Below, in pieces: positions 26,277 through 38,680 of a DNA stretch of 64,000 nucleotides. A program made the position numbers and the translations under genes. Each line of letters begins with the position of its first letter. Within the stretch, counting starts at the first letter, position 1. The notes below the pieces were generated by a model. That model did no database searches. It saw only the letters and a list, made by a program, of their open reading frames with translations, and was not told the origin of the DNA. The DNA is from Nephromyces sp. MM_2019 (lineage: Eukaryota > Apicomplexa > Aconoidasida > Nephromycida), in the NCBI GenBank assembly GCA_015657535.1, contig JADHZB010000659.1, positions 1 to 64,000 of the forward strand, read 5' to 3'.

Positions 26277-27027
26277 TTAAAACATGTAACCTACAATTAC
26301 TCTTTGTAAAAGAAAGTATCCCATATCTTCCTAAATACATAAATTTCATAATTTTCAACTTTGTAAATTAGTAATTGTATCAACCTTAGCATCCATCACA
26401 AATTCTGAATCAGGGCATTTCTTCTTGCATTTCTGTGAATAGTAACATTAGTCAAAGACTATATATAAAATAGATATCAAATACTAAGTTAGTCCCTTTT
26501 CCAATCTTTGTTATAACTAAAATTTTTTATCCATTGTTTATTCTATGCTCACTTTTTTAACTTACCATTCTCATCAAATTCAATTGAACAGCATATTTCA
26601 CATGGAATCTTCGAACAAGCCTGAAAACCCCAATATAGTAGCAAAAAAACAAATTAACTAAATACTACGTTTCTATTAGTGCTTGATGTCTTCTCGGAGG
26701 ACATTTCACTACATAGCTTAAGCTTTTTTTCTAATCCAATTGGTTTAATTAAAATCGTAGTTAATAAATAAATGAGAATACCCAAGTTTGAAAAGTCGCA
26801 GATGCACTCCTTTTCCAGGATCTCATCTTTTAGTTTGTTTTTACTCAAGAGACATGAATGACCTAATTTTGATATATATTTAGAAAATTAAGATGAATAT
26901 TCTATTTACCTCCACTGTACTTTGATATAACCTGAGAAGGCCCTAAGATTTCTTGGTTTCTTACAGATGTTAAAGTTGTCATAACAATAAAAAAGTAAAT
27001 GATAATTATAATCGATTTACTCTTCAT
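26277..27027 (-). CDS. Small secreted cysteine-rich protein, unknown family
   Basis: 149 aa; no family recognised. Seven small exons (high to low): 27027-26910, 26862-26782, 26730-26669, 26620-26566, 26516-26485, 26432-26385, 26330-26277; all phases agree. Residues 1-20 (MKSKSIIIIIYFFIVMTT) are a clear signal peptide. The rest holds about 11 Cys in clusters such as CSKIPCEICC and KCKKKC plus a C.C pair (ECICDF), which suggests disulfide bonding outside the cell or in a secretory compartment. The C-terminus (YFLLQRVIVGYMF) is hydrophobic and might be a GPI-type or membrane tail. The 32-base exon 5 is the least certain piece, though removing it breaks the frame. It lies just downstream of L26e on the same strand. 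Confidence 0.7.
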
Positions 27028-27291
27028 TTTGTCTATTATATTTATGTTTTATAATAAAACCAAATTTAGAAATAAGATGACTTGTTTGATACATTGATAA
27101 GCAGTATATTATTGTACATACATCAGTCGACTGAATAGTATAATATAAATTTATAGGTGTCAATGTATAAAGGTAATTATTTTAGTGTAAAGTTTTATAA
27201 GACTTGTGCTAGAAAAATTCCTAAAAGTTTTTCTACTATGCTTTAAAATTTTTTGAAAGTGATTGATACTGATTTATTATTTCAAGAAAAA

Positions 27292-28001
27292 TTAGGCATT
27301 GACAGTTTCTGTTGTATATTTTCCCTTTTGAGTAGCACGATTCTTTCTACTGAGGATCTTACGTCGGTCACTATCAAGATTCAATTTAGTGATAATAACT
27401 TTGCTGGGATGGATTCCAATTGGTACGTTTTCACCTGAAAAGTGGGGGAAGAAATATATAATTAAGAGTAAAGCATGATTTTGATGTGGTATAACTTACC
27501 AGTTGCTTTCAGTCCTGTTAGGCGGTCTAAATAGATGACCCACTTTTTACGATATACATTGGTGACCTTTCCTTCACGATCGTGATTTATCCCCCTAACT
27601 ATCATTACTTCGTCATTTTTTCTTATTGGTAAAGAGCGAACCTGAAAAATTATAATATGATAAAAATTAGTAAAGTAAAATAGAGTTGAAGAAAATAGAA
27701 CCGAAATGATAATGGCTATATACTTACGTTGTATTTTTGCCTCAACTGTTTTGAAAGGCTTGCGCTCATTAACTTGCGTTTTTCAAAGGAAGTGGCAGAG
27801 AAGTGTTGTTTCCTGCATTTTCTTCTTGAAGAGGTTACAGCTAAAAAAAGAAATAAGAATATATGGTTGAAGTGGCATAAAAAACTTAAATCAGTAGTGT
27901 TAAAAATATCTTCTAATATTCTTAGGTGAGAAAGTATTAAGAGGCATTATGAAATGGTTTGTTTCTTTAGCTTTAAAACACATACCTTTAGAGTGTTTCA
28001 T
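27292..28001 (-). CDS. RPL26: 60S ribosomal protein L26 (uL24)
   Basis: Cytosolic large-subunit protein; 137 aa, the normal length. Exons (high to low): 28001-27986, 27840-27728, 27641-27500, 27434-27292. The KOW-type segment [17 protein letters not shown] is followed by [19 protein letters not shown] and the tail [20 protein letters not shown], both typical of eukaryotic L26. Exon 1 encodes only MKHSK plus one base, a layout often found in ribosomal protein genes. The upstream intergenic region is shared with the divergent WDR55 gene. Confidence 0.95.
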
Positions 28002-29175
28002 CTTGAAAGTTGAGTAGAAGACAGACAAAGTAGTTTAAATTATACTCAAAATAAAATAATTGGATAAAATAATTGTTTTAATATAATGAAGAAGAATGTA
28101 TTACAGAATAGCTTGAGGCAAAGGTATAAAAATTGTTACATCATCTATAATCAAAGCGAAGAAAGAATATTTTTTACATGTAGTTCGATTTATACTAGAT
28201 AGTACAGAGCAAAAATGTGCATTAATTTTGATGATGAAAGGTCTTCAGCCTAGCTTAGTTCTGAGGCTTGGTTGTTAGCATTGTGTTCATTTTATACCTT
28301 AATAGGATTTAGACAAGATTGTACTAGCAAATCACATATAATGCCACCAAAATTAGTTTGACATAGCTAATGTTAAAGTCTTAAAGTTAAACAGCTCAAT
28401 ATCCTTAATTACTAATGCATTACATGAGATAACTTTATTGCTATTGTTTAACACTCAAGCTCAGCCATAACAATTATAAACTCAACACAGCACTCTCACA
28501 CACAAAAATTCAAGTTAAAACCTTGCCAATACTGTCTTAACTGGGATTTATAAAATTATATTAAATACAATTAAAGATAATACAACTTTAAGGAGATTAG
28601 CTGTACTAAGCCTCTAGTTGAAATTCTAGATACTATAAATTTTAATTTGCAATTGCTTTTTGCAGTGATAATTAAGAAATTTCTGAGCTCATTATACAAT
28701 ACTTCCATACAAAAAATCCATTTTATTTAAATTATCTCTACCCAAATGCAAGTAAATGTAATTTACCTTCTAGTCCTGTATACGTGGCAAGCATACAACA
28801 AGGCCATACCCAGCATTTATTAAAACATTACTAATCTTAACTGTTTAAGTCAATTTCAATAACAAACACAAAAGCTCTACAACTTTGGATGGTGTAACCA
28901 AACTTACCTTTTAAAATAACCATTGAGGAATTTATTTATAAATTACATATAGCTAAATAAATTTCGTCACAGCTCAGATCAAATAGCTTTGTATATCGCA
29001 AGAAATAAGTTAACCAATTACATAAAAATTATGAATAAGTGATGCTAACAACTCTAATGTTTATCAAAATCGATAAATGATTCATGGTTTCCCCTACTCC
29101 TTATCTAAATAGCTAAAATCATGACATTGTTTCTCCTGCTTATTTGAAAAATATTTAATTAAATGTCTATAAATA
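28002..29175. other. Divergent intergenic region, L26 / WDR55
   Basis: About 1.2 kb, AT-rich, between two start codons facing away from each other, so it carries both promoters. Both are growth/ribosome-related genes. No motif recognised with confidence. Confidence 0.5.
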
Positions 29176-31093
29176 ATGTATTCCTCACTAGAGAAGATTT
29201 GTTGCCCCTCTTATCCACAATTTATAAGCTATAACCCAGTAAAAGAACAATTTGCTTTAGCTTTAGTTTCTGGAGAAATTCAAATGTGAGTCAAAAAATC
29301 TTAGCCCATCCCATGGCTTTATCGTAACATCCTCTTTAAAAAAAATAGCTAATATGAAAATCAAACAACGATCGCATACCTAATTTTGCAGATATGATTG
29401 GGATAAAAACCTTAAAAGTTATAAATTAAACAAATGCTATGCCAGCCAAACTAAGCCATGTCGATGCGTTCGGTATTTCCCAAATGGACAGTGTAAGGAA
29501 TGATGTAAAACCATTTCTTGATATACTCACAAAATACTAGGAACTTATAAATTCATTGAAACTATATATTACAATGTATTTAACTCTTCACGCAGCTATA
29601 ATATCATGTGGCGTAGATCAAGGATGTGTGATCAGGTCACTTTCTGGAGAAGTTTTATGGGACAGGACAATTAACAAGTAATCTGCTAAATCCCTAAATA
29701 AATGATTTTTTTTTGAGATATGAACAATGCTATACTTTGAATTTTCATAATTTTATTTAGAACTGCCATAAATGTTGCTTCAACATTCAATGACACCTGT
29801 TTTGCAACTGGTGATGATGATGGTATTTTAAAGGTTTGAATTAAAAATACGTTAGAATAAATGAAATTAATGGCATGTTTTATATAAGCAGCAATATGTG
29901 TACACGTTTAAAACGAAAACTTTTTTTTTATTGAAATTACTAACTTGACTTGGCTTTTCAAATTATTAGATATGGGATTTTCGAAAATTAATAAACTCTC
30001 CAACAATAGAATTTCATGATTCTGATGGACCAATCACAGGTTTGAAGCACTTCTATTAATTTGAACTAGTCATTCAATTTTGAAATTTATCGATTTTCAG
30101 AGGTTATTTTTAGTTCCGATGGCAACAATGTTATAACATCCAGGTCATAATATATTAAATATCGTAATAAGAATTTACATTAAATATACCCCGCTAGAAC
30201 ATTATAAAACGTCAATATTTATATATAAATTCGAATTCATAATAAATTCATTTCTACAGTGGAGATTTAGTCCAGATTCATGATATTCGTATGCCAAAAG
30301 GAAAACTTGAACAAAGCTCTAACCCATTGGATAATGACATCCTTTCTCTACTTATTATGAAGGTCTGACTAATTAATAAAAAATTCTTGTCAATTCTAAC
30401 TCAAAATACACAAAAACCCTCAATTAGGATGGCAAGAAGGTAGTTTGTGGAACCGAATCAGGATCATTAGACATATACAATTGGTCTCAACTTCTTAAAA
30501 ACAGAACTACTATAAAAGGACTTAAAAGATCAGTGGATTCTATGGTACAAATAACCCAAATAAACATGACAAACCTACTATATAATTTTTTTCTTTAGAT
30601 CAAAATCAATGAGGATTTATTTTGCACTGGAAGTTCAGATGGCTTCTTAAGAATAATTTCACTCTCTTCTAACAAGGCAATAGGTAATTTAGCTTACATC
30701 TTTTACTTACCTATAAAGCCTATAATATTGAAATCCCAACAGAGACAATAGGACAGCATAAGGTTGATGAGGCATGTACAATCCAATCAATATCCATTAA
30801 TAATAAAAAATCAATAATAAGTAAGAAAACATCTATAAATAGGCTAGAAGTAAACTTTCTTGTTTGTAGAGTAAGCATAGATTATAATAAATAAAATTTT
30901 GTATAAATTTCAGTAAGCTGTGGATCTGATGAAACTATACGATTCCATCGTTTCAAATTGAGAACAAAAAAACGATCTAATTCGGAGGTTAATTTAGACG
31001 TTTATATGTTTGTATCCTTAGTACAAGATGTGTTTGTTTCTTTAACAGATTAATAAGAATATTAAAGATATGCAATTTTTCAGTGATCTTTAA
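29176..31093 (+). CDS. WDR55: WD40-repeat protein WDR55 (ribosome biogenesis)
   Basis: Nucleolar WD40 beta-propeller of the WDR55 family, linked to pre-rRNA processing; 326 aa. Exons: 29176-29285, 29392-29492, 29596-29677, 29761-29833, 29970-30039, 30101-30143, 30260-30362, 30428-30544, 30599-30683, 30743-30820, 30914-30987, 31049-31093. Propeller strands are visible as IISCGVDQGCVIRS, CFATGDDDGILKIWD, VITSSGDLVQIHDIR, VVCGTESGSLDIYNW, LFCTGSSDGFLRI and IISCGSDETIRFH. The C-terminus NIKDMQFFSDL matches the family ending in FF(S/A)DL. Twelve small exons with short introns. Confidence 0.85.
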
Positions 31094-31937
31094 AAGTCCG
31101 ATGTTTTAAGCCTTTCTTTCGATAAGCATTCCATAATATAACCCCAAAATTTACACAATTCGATTGAATAATCCTTCAAAGATTTTTATTTCCAACAAGA
31201 CTGTTTATGTTCCTTCAAAGTACGAGGCTATAATTTCTATGGAAAATTATTCAATTATAATTATATAAATTAAAAATCGGTATATAAAGCTTAAAAAAGT
31301 TAAAATGGTTCAATTTTTTGGTTTTAAACACGAGTATTTTTTTCCAAAATAGTTTGTTTCTTTATTTTCTAGAAATTGCTTCAATCTCGAAGGTCAAAAG
31401 ATCAAAAATATTAAATTTCATTTCTCAAAAAGATAAAATATCAAAATTTTATTCATCATCAACTCTATTAAGTTACAAAAGTTGTCAAATTTTAAACCTT
31501 AACTTTAATAAAAATTTTATGGCCTGAATAATTTAATCAAGCTATTGAAATCATATATAATGATTATAAAATTCTTATTATTATAGGGGTAAAAATGATT
31601 ATATTTATCATAAGAAGTGACAATAGACATAAGATACTGATGAAAAGCTTAGAATTAAAAAAAGCAAGAAACACAATAAAAATATTTTAGTACAGCTTAC
31701 TATTAAAAGAGAAATTTAGAGAAAAAAATATGCTTGAAAAAGCTTTGAAAACTTAATTCATAAATCTTGCTTATTAGAGTTGAATGAGAATATTGACTTA
31801 CAATATTGCGTTTGAATTATTTGTTACTTAATAGTGTAATATATTTCTCTTGGTGAGAACTCAGTCTTGGAATTCAATGTCGGAAAATTGTTTCATGTTA
31901 TAAATATTTTGGCAAGTCATTTCAGAGTTCGAAGATT
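31094..31937. other. Convergent intergenic region
   Basis: AT-rich DNA between the stops of WDR55 (+) and the signal-anchored protein (-). The 69-codon ORF at 31318-31527 has no support as a gene. Confidence 0.5.
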
Positions 31938-33641
31938 TCAAATATAGACAGTACCACATAAGGCTATTGAAGAAAGGTTTTCTCCTACTGCCTAAATCCT
32001 AAAAATGGTTTTTCCATCAAAGGATTAGGGGTAGCTTATAAATGTTAAAATGCGATTTTTAATAGAATGAAAGGTCTTACTATGTTTTCTTGGACAGCTT
32101 GAGAAAAATTGAGGCTATGATAGAGTTTAAATGAAGTTGCCAATTCTCCAGTTTCTTCCATTCCTATGACATATAAGAAAGCAATCGAAGTGAAGGAAGT
32201 ATACTTCTTCATCTACTGAATGTAATTACCATCTTTTCCACATATAATGATGATATTACGAGTAGTACTGTTGATGCTCTCCTTAAGCTCATTAACTTTC
32301 AAGTCAAGCCTATCTCCTTGCCAAGCTAAACTTTTAACGTTAGGTTCTTCGTCCTGTTTAGTATCCATAATTATAGTATAGTGTTATTCCTTTTATATGT
32401 TAAGAACTTACATATTCAAATGGATTGGTTTCATCACCCACAATGTTAGTCAAGTTGAATTTGGCTGCTGGAACAGTCCTGCTAGTATGATGAGTAGCTT
32501 CATAACAAAACATCCCAGCTACACCACATAATTCTTGGTCCTAAAAATCAGAAATGGTTTATGGAGAATGATACAAACTAATAATAATAGATAAAGATCG
32601 GCTTACACCGGATGTGATGTTTGCTATTGTAAAATAATTCATTTGATAATCATTAACATTGAATGTGTCAAATCCAGCTATTTCTTTGATTTTTGAATGT
32701 AATTCGGTTGTATCAATCTGATCTAAAGGTATTTTGTTTAGATTAAGAATGTAAAAATAAAAAATGGTGCTTCGCCTTACAATTGTCCTTCAGGGGGAAA
32801 TTACTCCTAAAAACATAATTCTCATTCTCTGTATCCATGTATACTGGCTTGAATAGGGTCGCTGTTTGTTGATTACAATAATTAAAAGGATTGTTTATTT
32901 ATATAAAATTTGTACTAAAGTTCACCATTAAAATAAGTTTCTTGGGGTTTTTGACAAATCGCTTCTTGAAGAGTTGCACAGCCAAGTTCATCTAATAGCA
33001 AAATAATTGTTAATATTCGAATAATAGAAAGATTAGGTAGTGTTAAGAGTAGTATTACTAGATGAAACTATAAAATAATTTTATCTCACAAAGTCTGAAA
33101 AGGACAAGGAATTGTTAGTGGGTTATAAAAAATAATTTAATTGACTACTAAAGTAATAATTGTATCTATAAAGGACGTGTCGATTGTGTTCATTTGTTTT
33201 TAAGACGTAGCGAAGAGTAGGAATTTCATATAATTTTTTACCGAAAACAAAAAGTTATATTGTGTAGCTAAAAATTGATCTTAATAATATCGAATAAAAT
33301 TTTCGAACTTGAGGTAATTATCATCGGGGTATAAATTTCAAAAAGCGCATTAACAAATAAATAATTTTACTTGGCCGAAAGATAATAACCCAGGCAAGTA
33401 CTGATCCAACTACCAGTATAAGTACAAGCGCAAGGCCTATTGTGGCTATTCTTTGTCTTTTGCGGCTACTGTAGTTTCTTCTCAAGCTTGTTGTGGCTAA
33501 TAAAAAACCATGTATGAAAAATGAAAGATATTCATATAGTTATAATTTGTGTAGTTGTTGGGAATTGGTGTATTAACTATATGCAGAAGAGTTACCTTGC
33601 CCAGTCAGGCTTACAGCCTCTGTGTTGTTTGAATTCTCCAT
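31938..33641 (-). CDS. Type II (signal-anchored) membrane protein with Cys ectodomain, unknown
   Basis: 274 aa, no family recognised. Exons (high to low): 33641-33596, 33496-33371, 32991-32926, 32861-32781, 32722-32607, 32540-32412, 32353-32230, 32163-32081, 31991-31938; all in phase. A basic stretch (SLRRNYSSRKRQR) precedes one hydrophobic segment at ~34-57 (IGLALVLILVVGSVLAWVII), so the N-terminus should stay in the cytosol and the ~215 C-terminal residues should face the lumen or outside. That part has six Cys (ELGCATL, AICQKP, ELCGVAGMFCYE, IIIICGK, IALCGT) and several NxT/S sites. Two hydrophobic strands (RNIIIICG, LSSIALCGTVYI) suggest a compact beta-rich domain. Function unknown. Confidence 0.75.
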
Positions 33642-35188
33642 GAAACTATAAAGTCTTGAGCACTGGGATAAAGTGTGAATGTAAAAAAAAGTTGGAAACT
33701 GTTGAGTAAAAGTAATTAGTAGGATTGGTTTTAACAAATAAAACTATATAAGCTCTTGTTCAAGAATAGGTTTCACAACCACGCTGAGTTTAGCAGATTG
33801 AGTTATATTGTAGGATATTATGTATCATAGATATGAACTAGACCAAATGAGGTGAGACGTCATGTGTTAATTTCGTGCACTAATGCTACCCATATATACT
33901 TTTCGGTAGTCTACAAATCTAATCGAAAGATTCAATCTTTTCGCCATATTATCTTATTTTATTCAAAACTTATTGTACTTTTTTTCATCACTACGAGTTT
34001 TATCCACTACCTTATAATATATTGCGGAAATTTATAGAGTTCTATTACATCATTATTAAATTGTTATCCAATAAACAAGTTTTGGCTTTCCAAGCAACAG
34101 GGCTCAATCAAAAATATAACATGTCTAGACTCCAATAGAAAGATACTCTTGAAGAAGACTAGATTTACTAATCATCTCAGAAAATCATTGGATATTTAAG
34201 ATAAAGAAACTTCGGAAAGGATTATATTTAATGTGAATGTAGCCATTTGTAAATTTTTACTCGAAATAGATAAAATAATTTTACAATCCTTTACAAATTA
34301 TGTCGATCATGCTTCATAATATTTATAAAGAAATTAAACAATAAAGTTGGTTTACAAGCTTAAATAAACAATTTTATGTAATAAATTGTTCTTATTGATA
34401 TATATATTAATAAAATGTTGCAAACAATGTTATACAATTCATCTTGATACTTTGAGTAACATATATCATAAATAATTTAGATGGCATAATTAGATTAGAC
34501 TTTCTATATAGTGGTAATTATACTACATTATACTATGAGAGGCATTAATATAGGCTTGTTGATTTATAACTAACTCATCACTTAAAAATAGTAATGAATT
34601 TTGAATTGGCAATAAAAATGATACATTGTGAAACTCTTGTTATATTTATCTCAATTTGAGTATTTAGTTATACCAAGCAACAGCTAAAACTAGTCTAAAA
34701 GAGATTTAAAACTTTTTCATTAAGAGATGGCCATGCAGATTATCTTATTTTTTAATTTCAACTCAACAAAACAGATTTACTAACTAGTTAAATTTTTACT
34801 AATATGGGATTTTAAATAGCATGTTATATCTAAGAATTTTGGGTAAGCAAATCGGCAATGTTCTGTTGAGACTAGAGTATTCTAAGTCTTTTCTAATTAA
34901 TTATGAATAATATGGTACACACTTGATTTATTTATTTCATAATTTGAGGATACAAAGGATCACATTCGATATAGTTACTACATGTGAGCTGTGGTTCTTT
35001 CATTTAAGATCTTTGTGTTAGTTTAATTTATAGTTAAAAGTGTTCATCTTTTAATAAAGGAATCAAAGTAGATTTTCGAATTAAAGGAAATAAGTGATTT
35101 AGCAAGTTACGTTTATGCGAAAGTTATATTAAACATAATTGGTTTAATTTTTTATCGTCTCATTCGAAGTGTTTTTAATGCTATAATG
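33642..35188. other. Intergenic region
   Basis: About 1.5 kb of AT-rich DNA between two minus-strand genes; it holds the promoter of the signal-anchored protein gene. Nothing else recognised. Confidence 0.5.
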
Positions 35189-37113
35189 CTACTCATATAA
35201 AACATGAACTGTGTTCAGGGGCACAACGAGAGGGCATCTATCAACTTCAAGGAGCACTTGCTCCTTGTCAAAGTCAACAGCTTTCATAATCGCTATCTCG
35301 TGACTTTTTTTGTGTCTATAAAAAACTAATACCTAAAAATGATAAAATATTTTCACAAGATCTGAATCATTTCTGAGTTCAATATAGATTATAAAACTCC
35401 AATAATACCTTTTCGAAAAATTTTCTTATTTTTGATTCTCCAGGATGGAGAGGTGCAATCATATCAATATCATATTCCTTTTCCGAATCACAATCTGGAC
35501 CACTTAGAATGTGAATTAGCACTTTTGATTGTTTTTGAACTTGCTTATTCTTATTAGTTATCACATTCACAATGAAACCCTGAGGTATTATCCTTCATCA
35601 ATAGTGCGTAAAAATGATATTTAGAGTAATAAACAAAGTACAATTACCTCTCCTAAATCTTTTAAGTGGGTATCAAAAATTCGAACTAAAACATTTCTAA
35701 CACACCATCTTGGAATGTTGCACTTGTGGTAGTTAACAATATCATCTAAAATATCTGAAAAAAAAATAATTCATGACTGGTAAGCTTATAGAAGTTGTCC
35801 AAAACCCTTTAATAAACTTAGTTCTAACCTTCCACAGCGCTTATTTCGGAATCTGTTGCGGAACTAAAGATATCCACATGTTGTGAGTTTTCTAGGTTCT
35901 GGTTCCTGGATTAAAAATCAATGGTGATTAAGATTTCATTTGACCTTATATTGCTTGAATTGTGTAACAAATTATGGTATACTGAATTTCAATGCTTGAA
36001 AAGTTTTACTCGGGGTATAAGTTAATTAGATGCTCCAGGCTAAATTCTTTGAAATCAAAACTAAGGCTGTTTTTGGGTGAATCAGAAATATAATTGTGTT
36101 TAACGCTTGCGAGAGTTTCTGATGTTTGGGGTTCTTCTTTATTGCTATCCTTATTATAATTATTTAATTCATTAATAGGCCTAAATAGGTACATATAGTT
36201 TCAATGCAAATTTAACTTAAGCGAATTTTCAAAAGTCCCAAAAAAATTAAATTAATTCTGGCTTTAACCTTTTGAAGATTAATACATTGGGTTCCATAGG
36301 GGAAAATGAAACATGCACCCAGTCACTGAAAAAAAGTGGCAACAGGGGCATTTAAGTTAAATTAAATTCCCAGTAGGGACGCTTACTCAGATTGTATTAT
36401 CCCTAATAATTTTGTTTCGATTCGCGTCAATGTCCTATTTCTTATATTATCTAAGGGATTTATGTCTAGAAATGGGTGAACAAAAGGTAGTTGCACCCAT
36501 CTAAATGTCAAAAAGATCAATCAGAACATATTGGTACAAGAGTTTCAAACTACTGCAAGAATTAGATCAGCTATTATACCTGTACTCATAGAAACCATCG
36601 GTATAATGCAATGAATATTCTATTTTTTTTATTATGGTGTCCGTTAAATTAGTTCTCATACACATTTCCAACTGAAATACAATCTTATTATAGAATTGTA
36701 AAAAGGTTTTATTATTCAATAATAGATTACATTGGTTATTTCTTCAAGATTTGTTAGTGTGTTTCTTCCCTCATTTTCTTCATTTTCGTTTTCATAAGAG
36801 CTTAAGAAGTTTCTTGGTGAGTCCTTTAAAAAATTTAGTATAGAATGTCTCCAATATCAAATTTAGTATTAAAAGAATGAAATACTTTATAAATTATTAC
36901 CAAGGAAGAAATTGCAAGATTCTCTGCATCAATGTCAAGTGATCTCTTATAGGAATTTGACTTAGTAGTATTATTATCCCTTGACTCAACTTCAGAATTT
37001 ACAGAAATTACAACCGGGTGAGCAAGTTGTATTGAAGCTGTTTGATCCAACCTGATAAGGCTCATGTTTTGATTACCAAGGTTTGATGTGCTTTCTAATG
37101 AGGAGGGCAGCAT
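35189..37113 (-). CDS. Protein with embedded CKS1-like (CDK regulatory subunit) domain
   Basis: 412 aa. Exons (high to low): 37113-36901, 36823-36731, 36671-36580, 36500-36387, 36325-36269, 36180-36010, 35905-35829, 35754-35648, 35579-35409, 35332-35189; every join keeps frame. Residues ~115-195 follow the CKS1 pattern in order: IEYSLHYTDGFYEYRWVQLP (cf. YSDKY..EYRHV.LP), TKLLGIIQSDDWVHVSF (cf. LGVQQS.GWVHY) and EPNVLIFKRP (cf. EPHILLFRRP). CKS proteins bind CDKs and phosphosites. Here the domain has ~110 low-complexity residues before it and ~220 after it, including a C-terminal ~100-residue beta-rich segment (GFIVNVITNK, VLIHILSG, VLVFYRHKKS, PLNTVHVLYE). An in-frame stop just upstream of 37113 supports the start. 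Classic CKS is only ~80-110 aa, so the long form is odd. Confidence 0.75.
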
Positions 37114-38680
37114 ATTTTACTTAACAATAAAAATATCAAATTCTTATCATGGCATTAAGAACCAGAACTTATATACAAAAATCTCGGTCACGTGTACACT
37201 CTTATAAACTTAAAATTTTTTTCCACTAATTTAAATTTAGCTTCAACAAGCAACAATTATCAATTTCATAAATTATAAATGTATCCATAAGCTAAATATA
37301 ATATTGTGTTTGAGACATCAAGCTTCCAAGTTTTCAAAGCTTGTTTTAAGCTTTATAATAACATTATTTTTAAACAGCTGTTCTTTACTAATCAAATGAA
37401 AAAAATATTTTATACAAATCTGCATATTTTCATAATCATACAGTCTCTTCAAGCTGCTTCTTCCGCCTGAATCATAATAATCAAGACTTATCTTCCTAGC
37501 GCTTGGTAGCATATGAAAACAGTGTCTTATTTTATATTTTTAATATTCTATAAAATCCTAGTCAAGTAAATACTAAATAAACTTTAAAGATATTCAGATA
37601 GCCTTGACAAATGAAACAGATTACATTAATAACATCAATTATATAAACAATGCAACTTGGTTAGCTTTTTAAGTATGCCAAGTGTAAGTAAATTCCTTGA
37701 AGTAAGAACTAATTATTTTAGTAATTAATATTCACTCCACATTAAATAAGTTCGTAGCATTAGAGCCTCAAGATCATTTTTGAGGCATTTATGAATAATA
37801 ATTTTAATTATCGTAAACACTTTGATTAATTAAATTATAATGCATTGTTAATATGTCTTAATCCCAACAAAGCAACTGCTTATATCCTATGTTAGATTGC
37901 AGAATTGATTACTTTATATTAGTTCGAGTTGTATTCCTCAAGATTACTAAAGCTGATGCTTTTTGATGAAATGTATGCTATGTCATTTTCTCATTAAAGG
38001 TTCTTAATCCATAACAATACACTAGTGCAAAATTGCCTCAGTAAATAGAACTTGAATGCATTACAAAATTTTTATTTTAGCTTTGCTAGTCTTTTAGGCC
38101 TAATTTAAAGTGTTTTGGAGGACTCTTCATTTGAAATTATATAGCATTTTTACACCATTTACCAAGTGCTTACCTAATTCATAACATTCTAAAATATGAT
38201 AGCATTATAAAACAATTGATGAACATTTAAAGCTTGGCTTAAGGGCTAATAGCCAGAAAATATTAAAACAATAGAATAGCCATCAAATCATATGTTTGAT
38301 TACAACTTTTAATAAACATTGAAGCCTTTACTACATTGATTCAATTTTTAAGTATTGAAGCACATCCCAAATGAATATTCTTTATGAATGATGGCTAATA
38401 TCTCAAGAGTTTCTATTAAAATTGAAGAGTTGCTTATAATTTAATCCTTAAGAGTCCTTTGGATATTGAAACAAGGTACCTAAAGCTTCACAACCACCAT
38501 AATGATGCTTCTTTTATTCTTTATAGTAATTTGAATTTATAGGCTTTAATCACTTGAACTACACATATCTCTGCCACTACAAAACTTGTAATATCTCTAT
38601 TGAGTATCATCAATCTATTCATACATGACTTCAAGGAATATATAGCTCTTCCAGAACTCTTTGCCAGACTTATAATTGAT
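37114..38680. other. Divergent intergenic region, CKS-like / TRM61
   Basis: About 1.6 kb between two divergent genes. A 64-codon minus-strand ORF at 37512-37318 begins MLPSARK and could be a 5' exon or chance; I do not call it. No RNA gene or repeat recognised. Confidence 0.5.

Noticed and set aside
31318..31527. 69-codon plus-strand ORF after WDR55
   Set aside because: WDR55 ends with its family-typical tail at 31093; this ORF is Lys/Phe/Ser-rich chance sequence.
33852..34037. 61-codon hydrophobic ORF
   Set aside because: Isolated, AT-driven, no splice context or similarity.
37318..37512. 64-codon minus-strand ORF starting MLPSARK
   Set aside because: Starts like the CKS-like protein (MLPSS) but has no clear donor into it and no recognisable similarity; possible alternative 5' exon at most.
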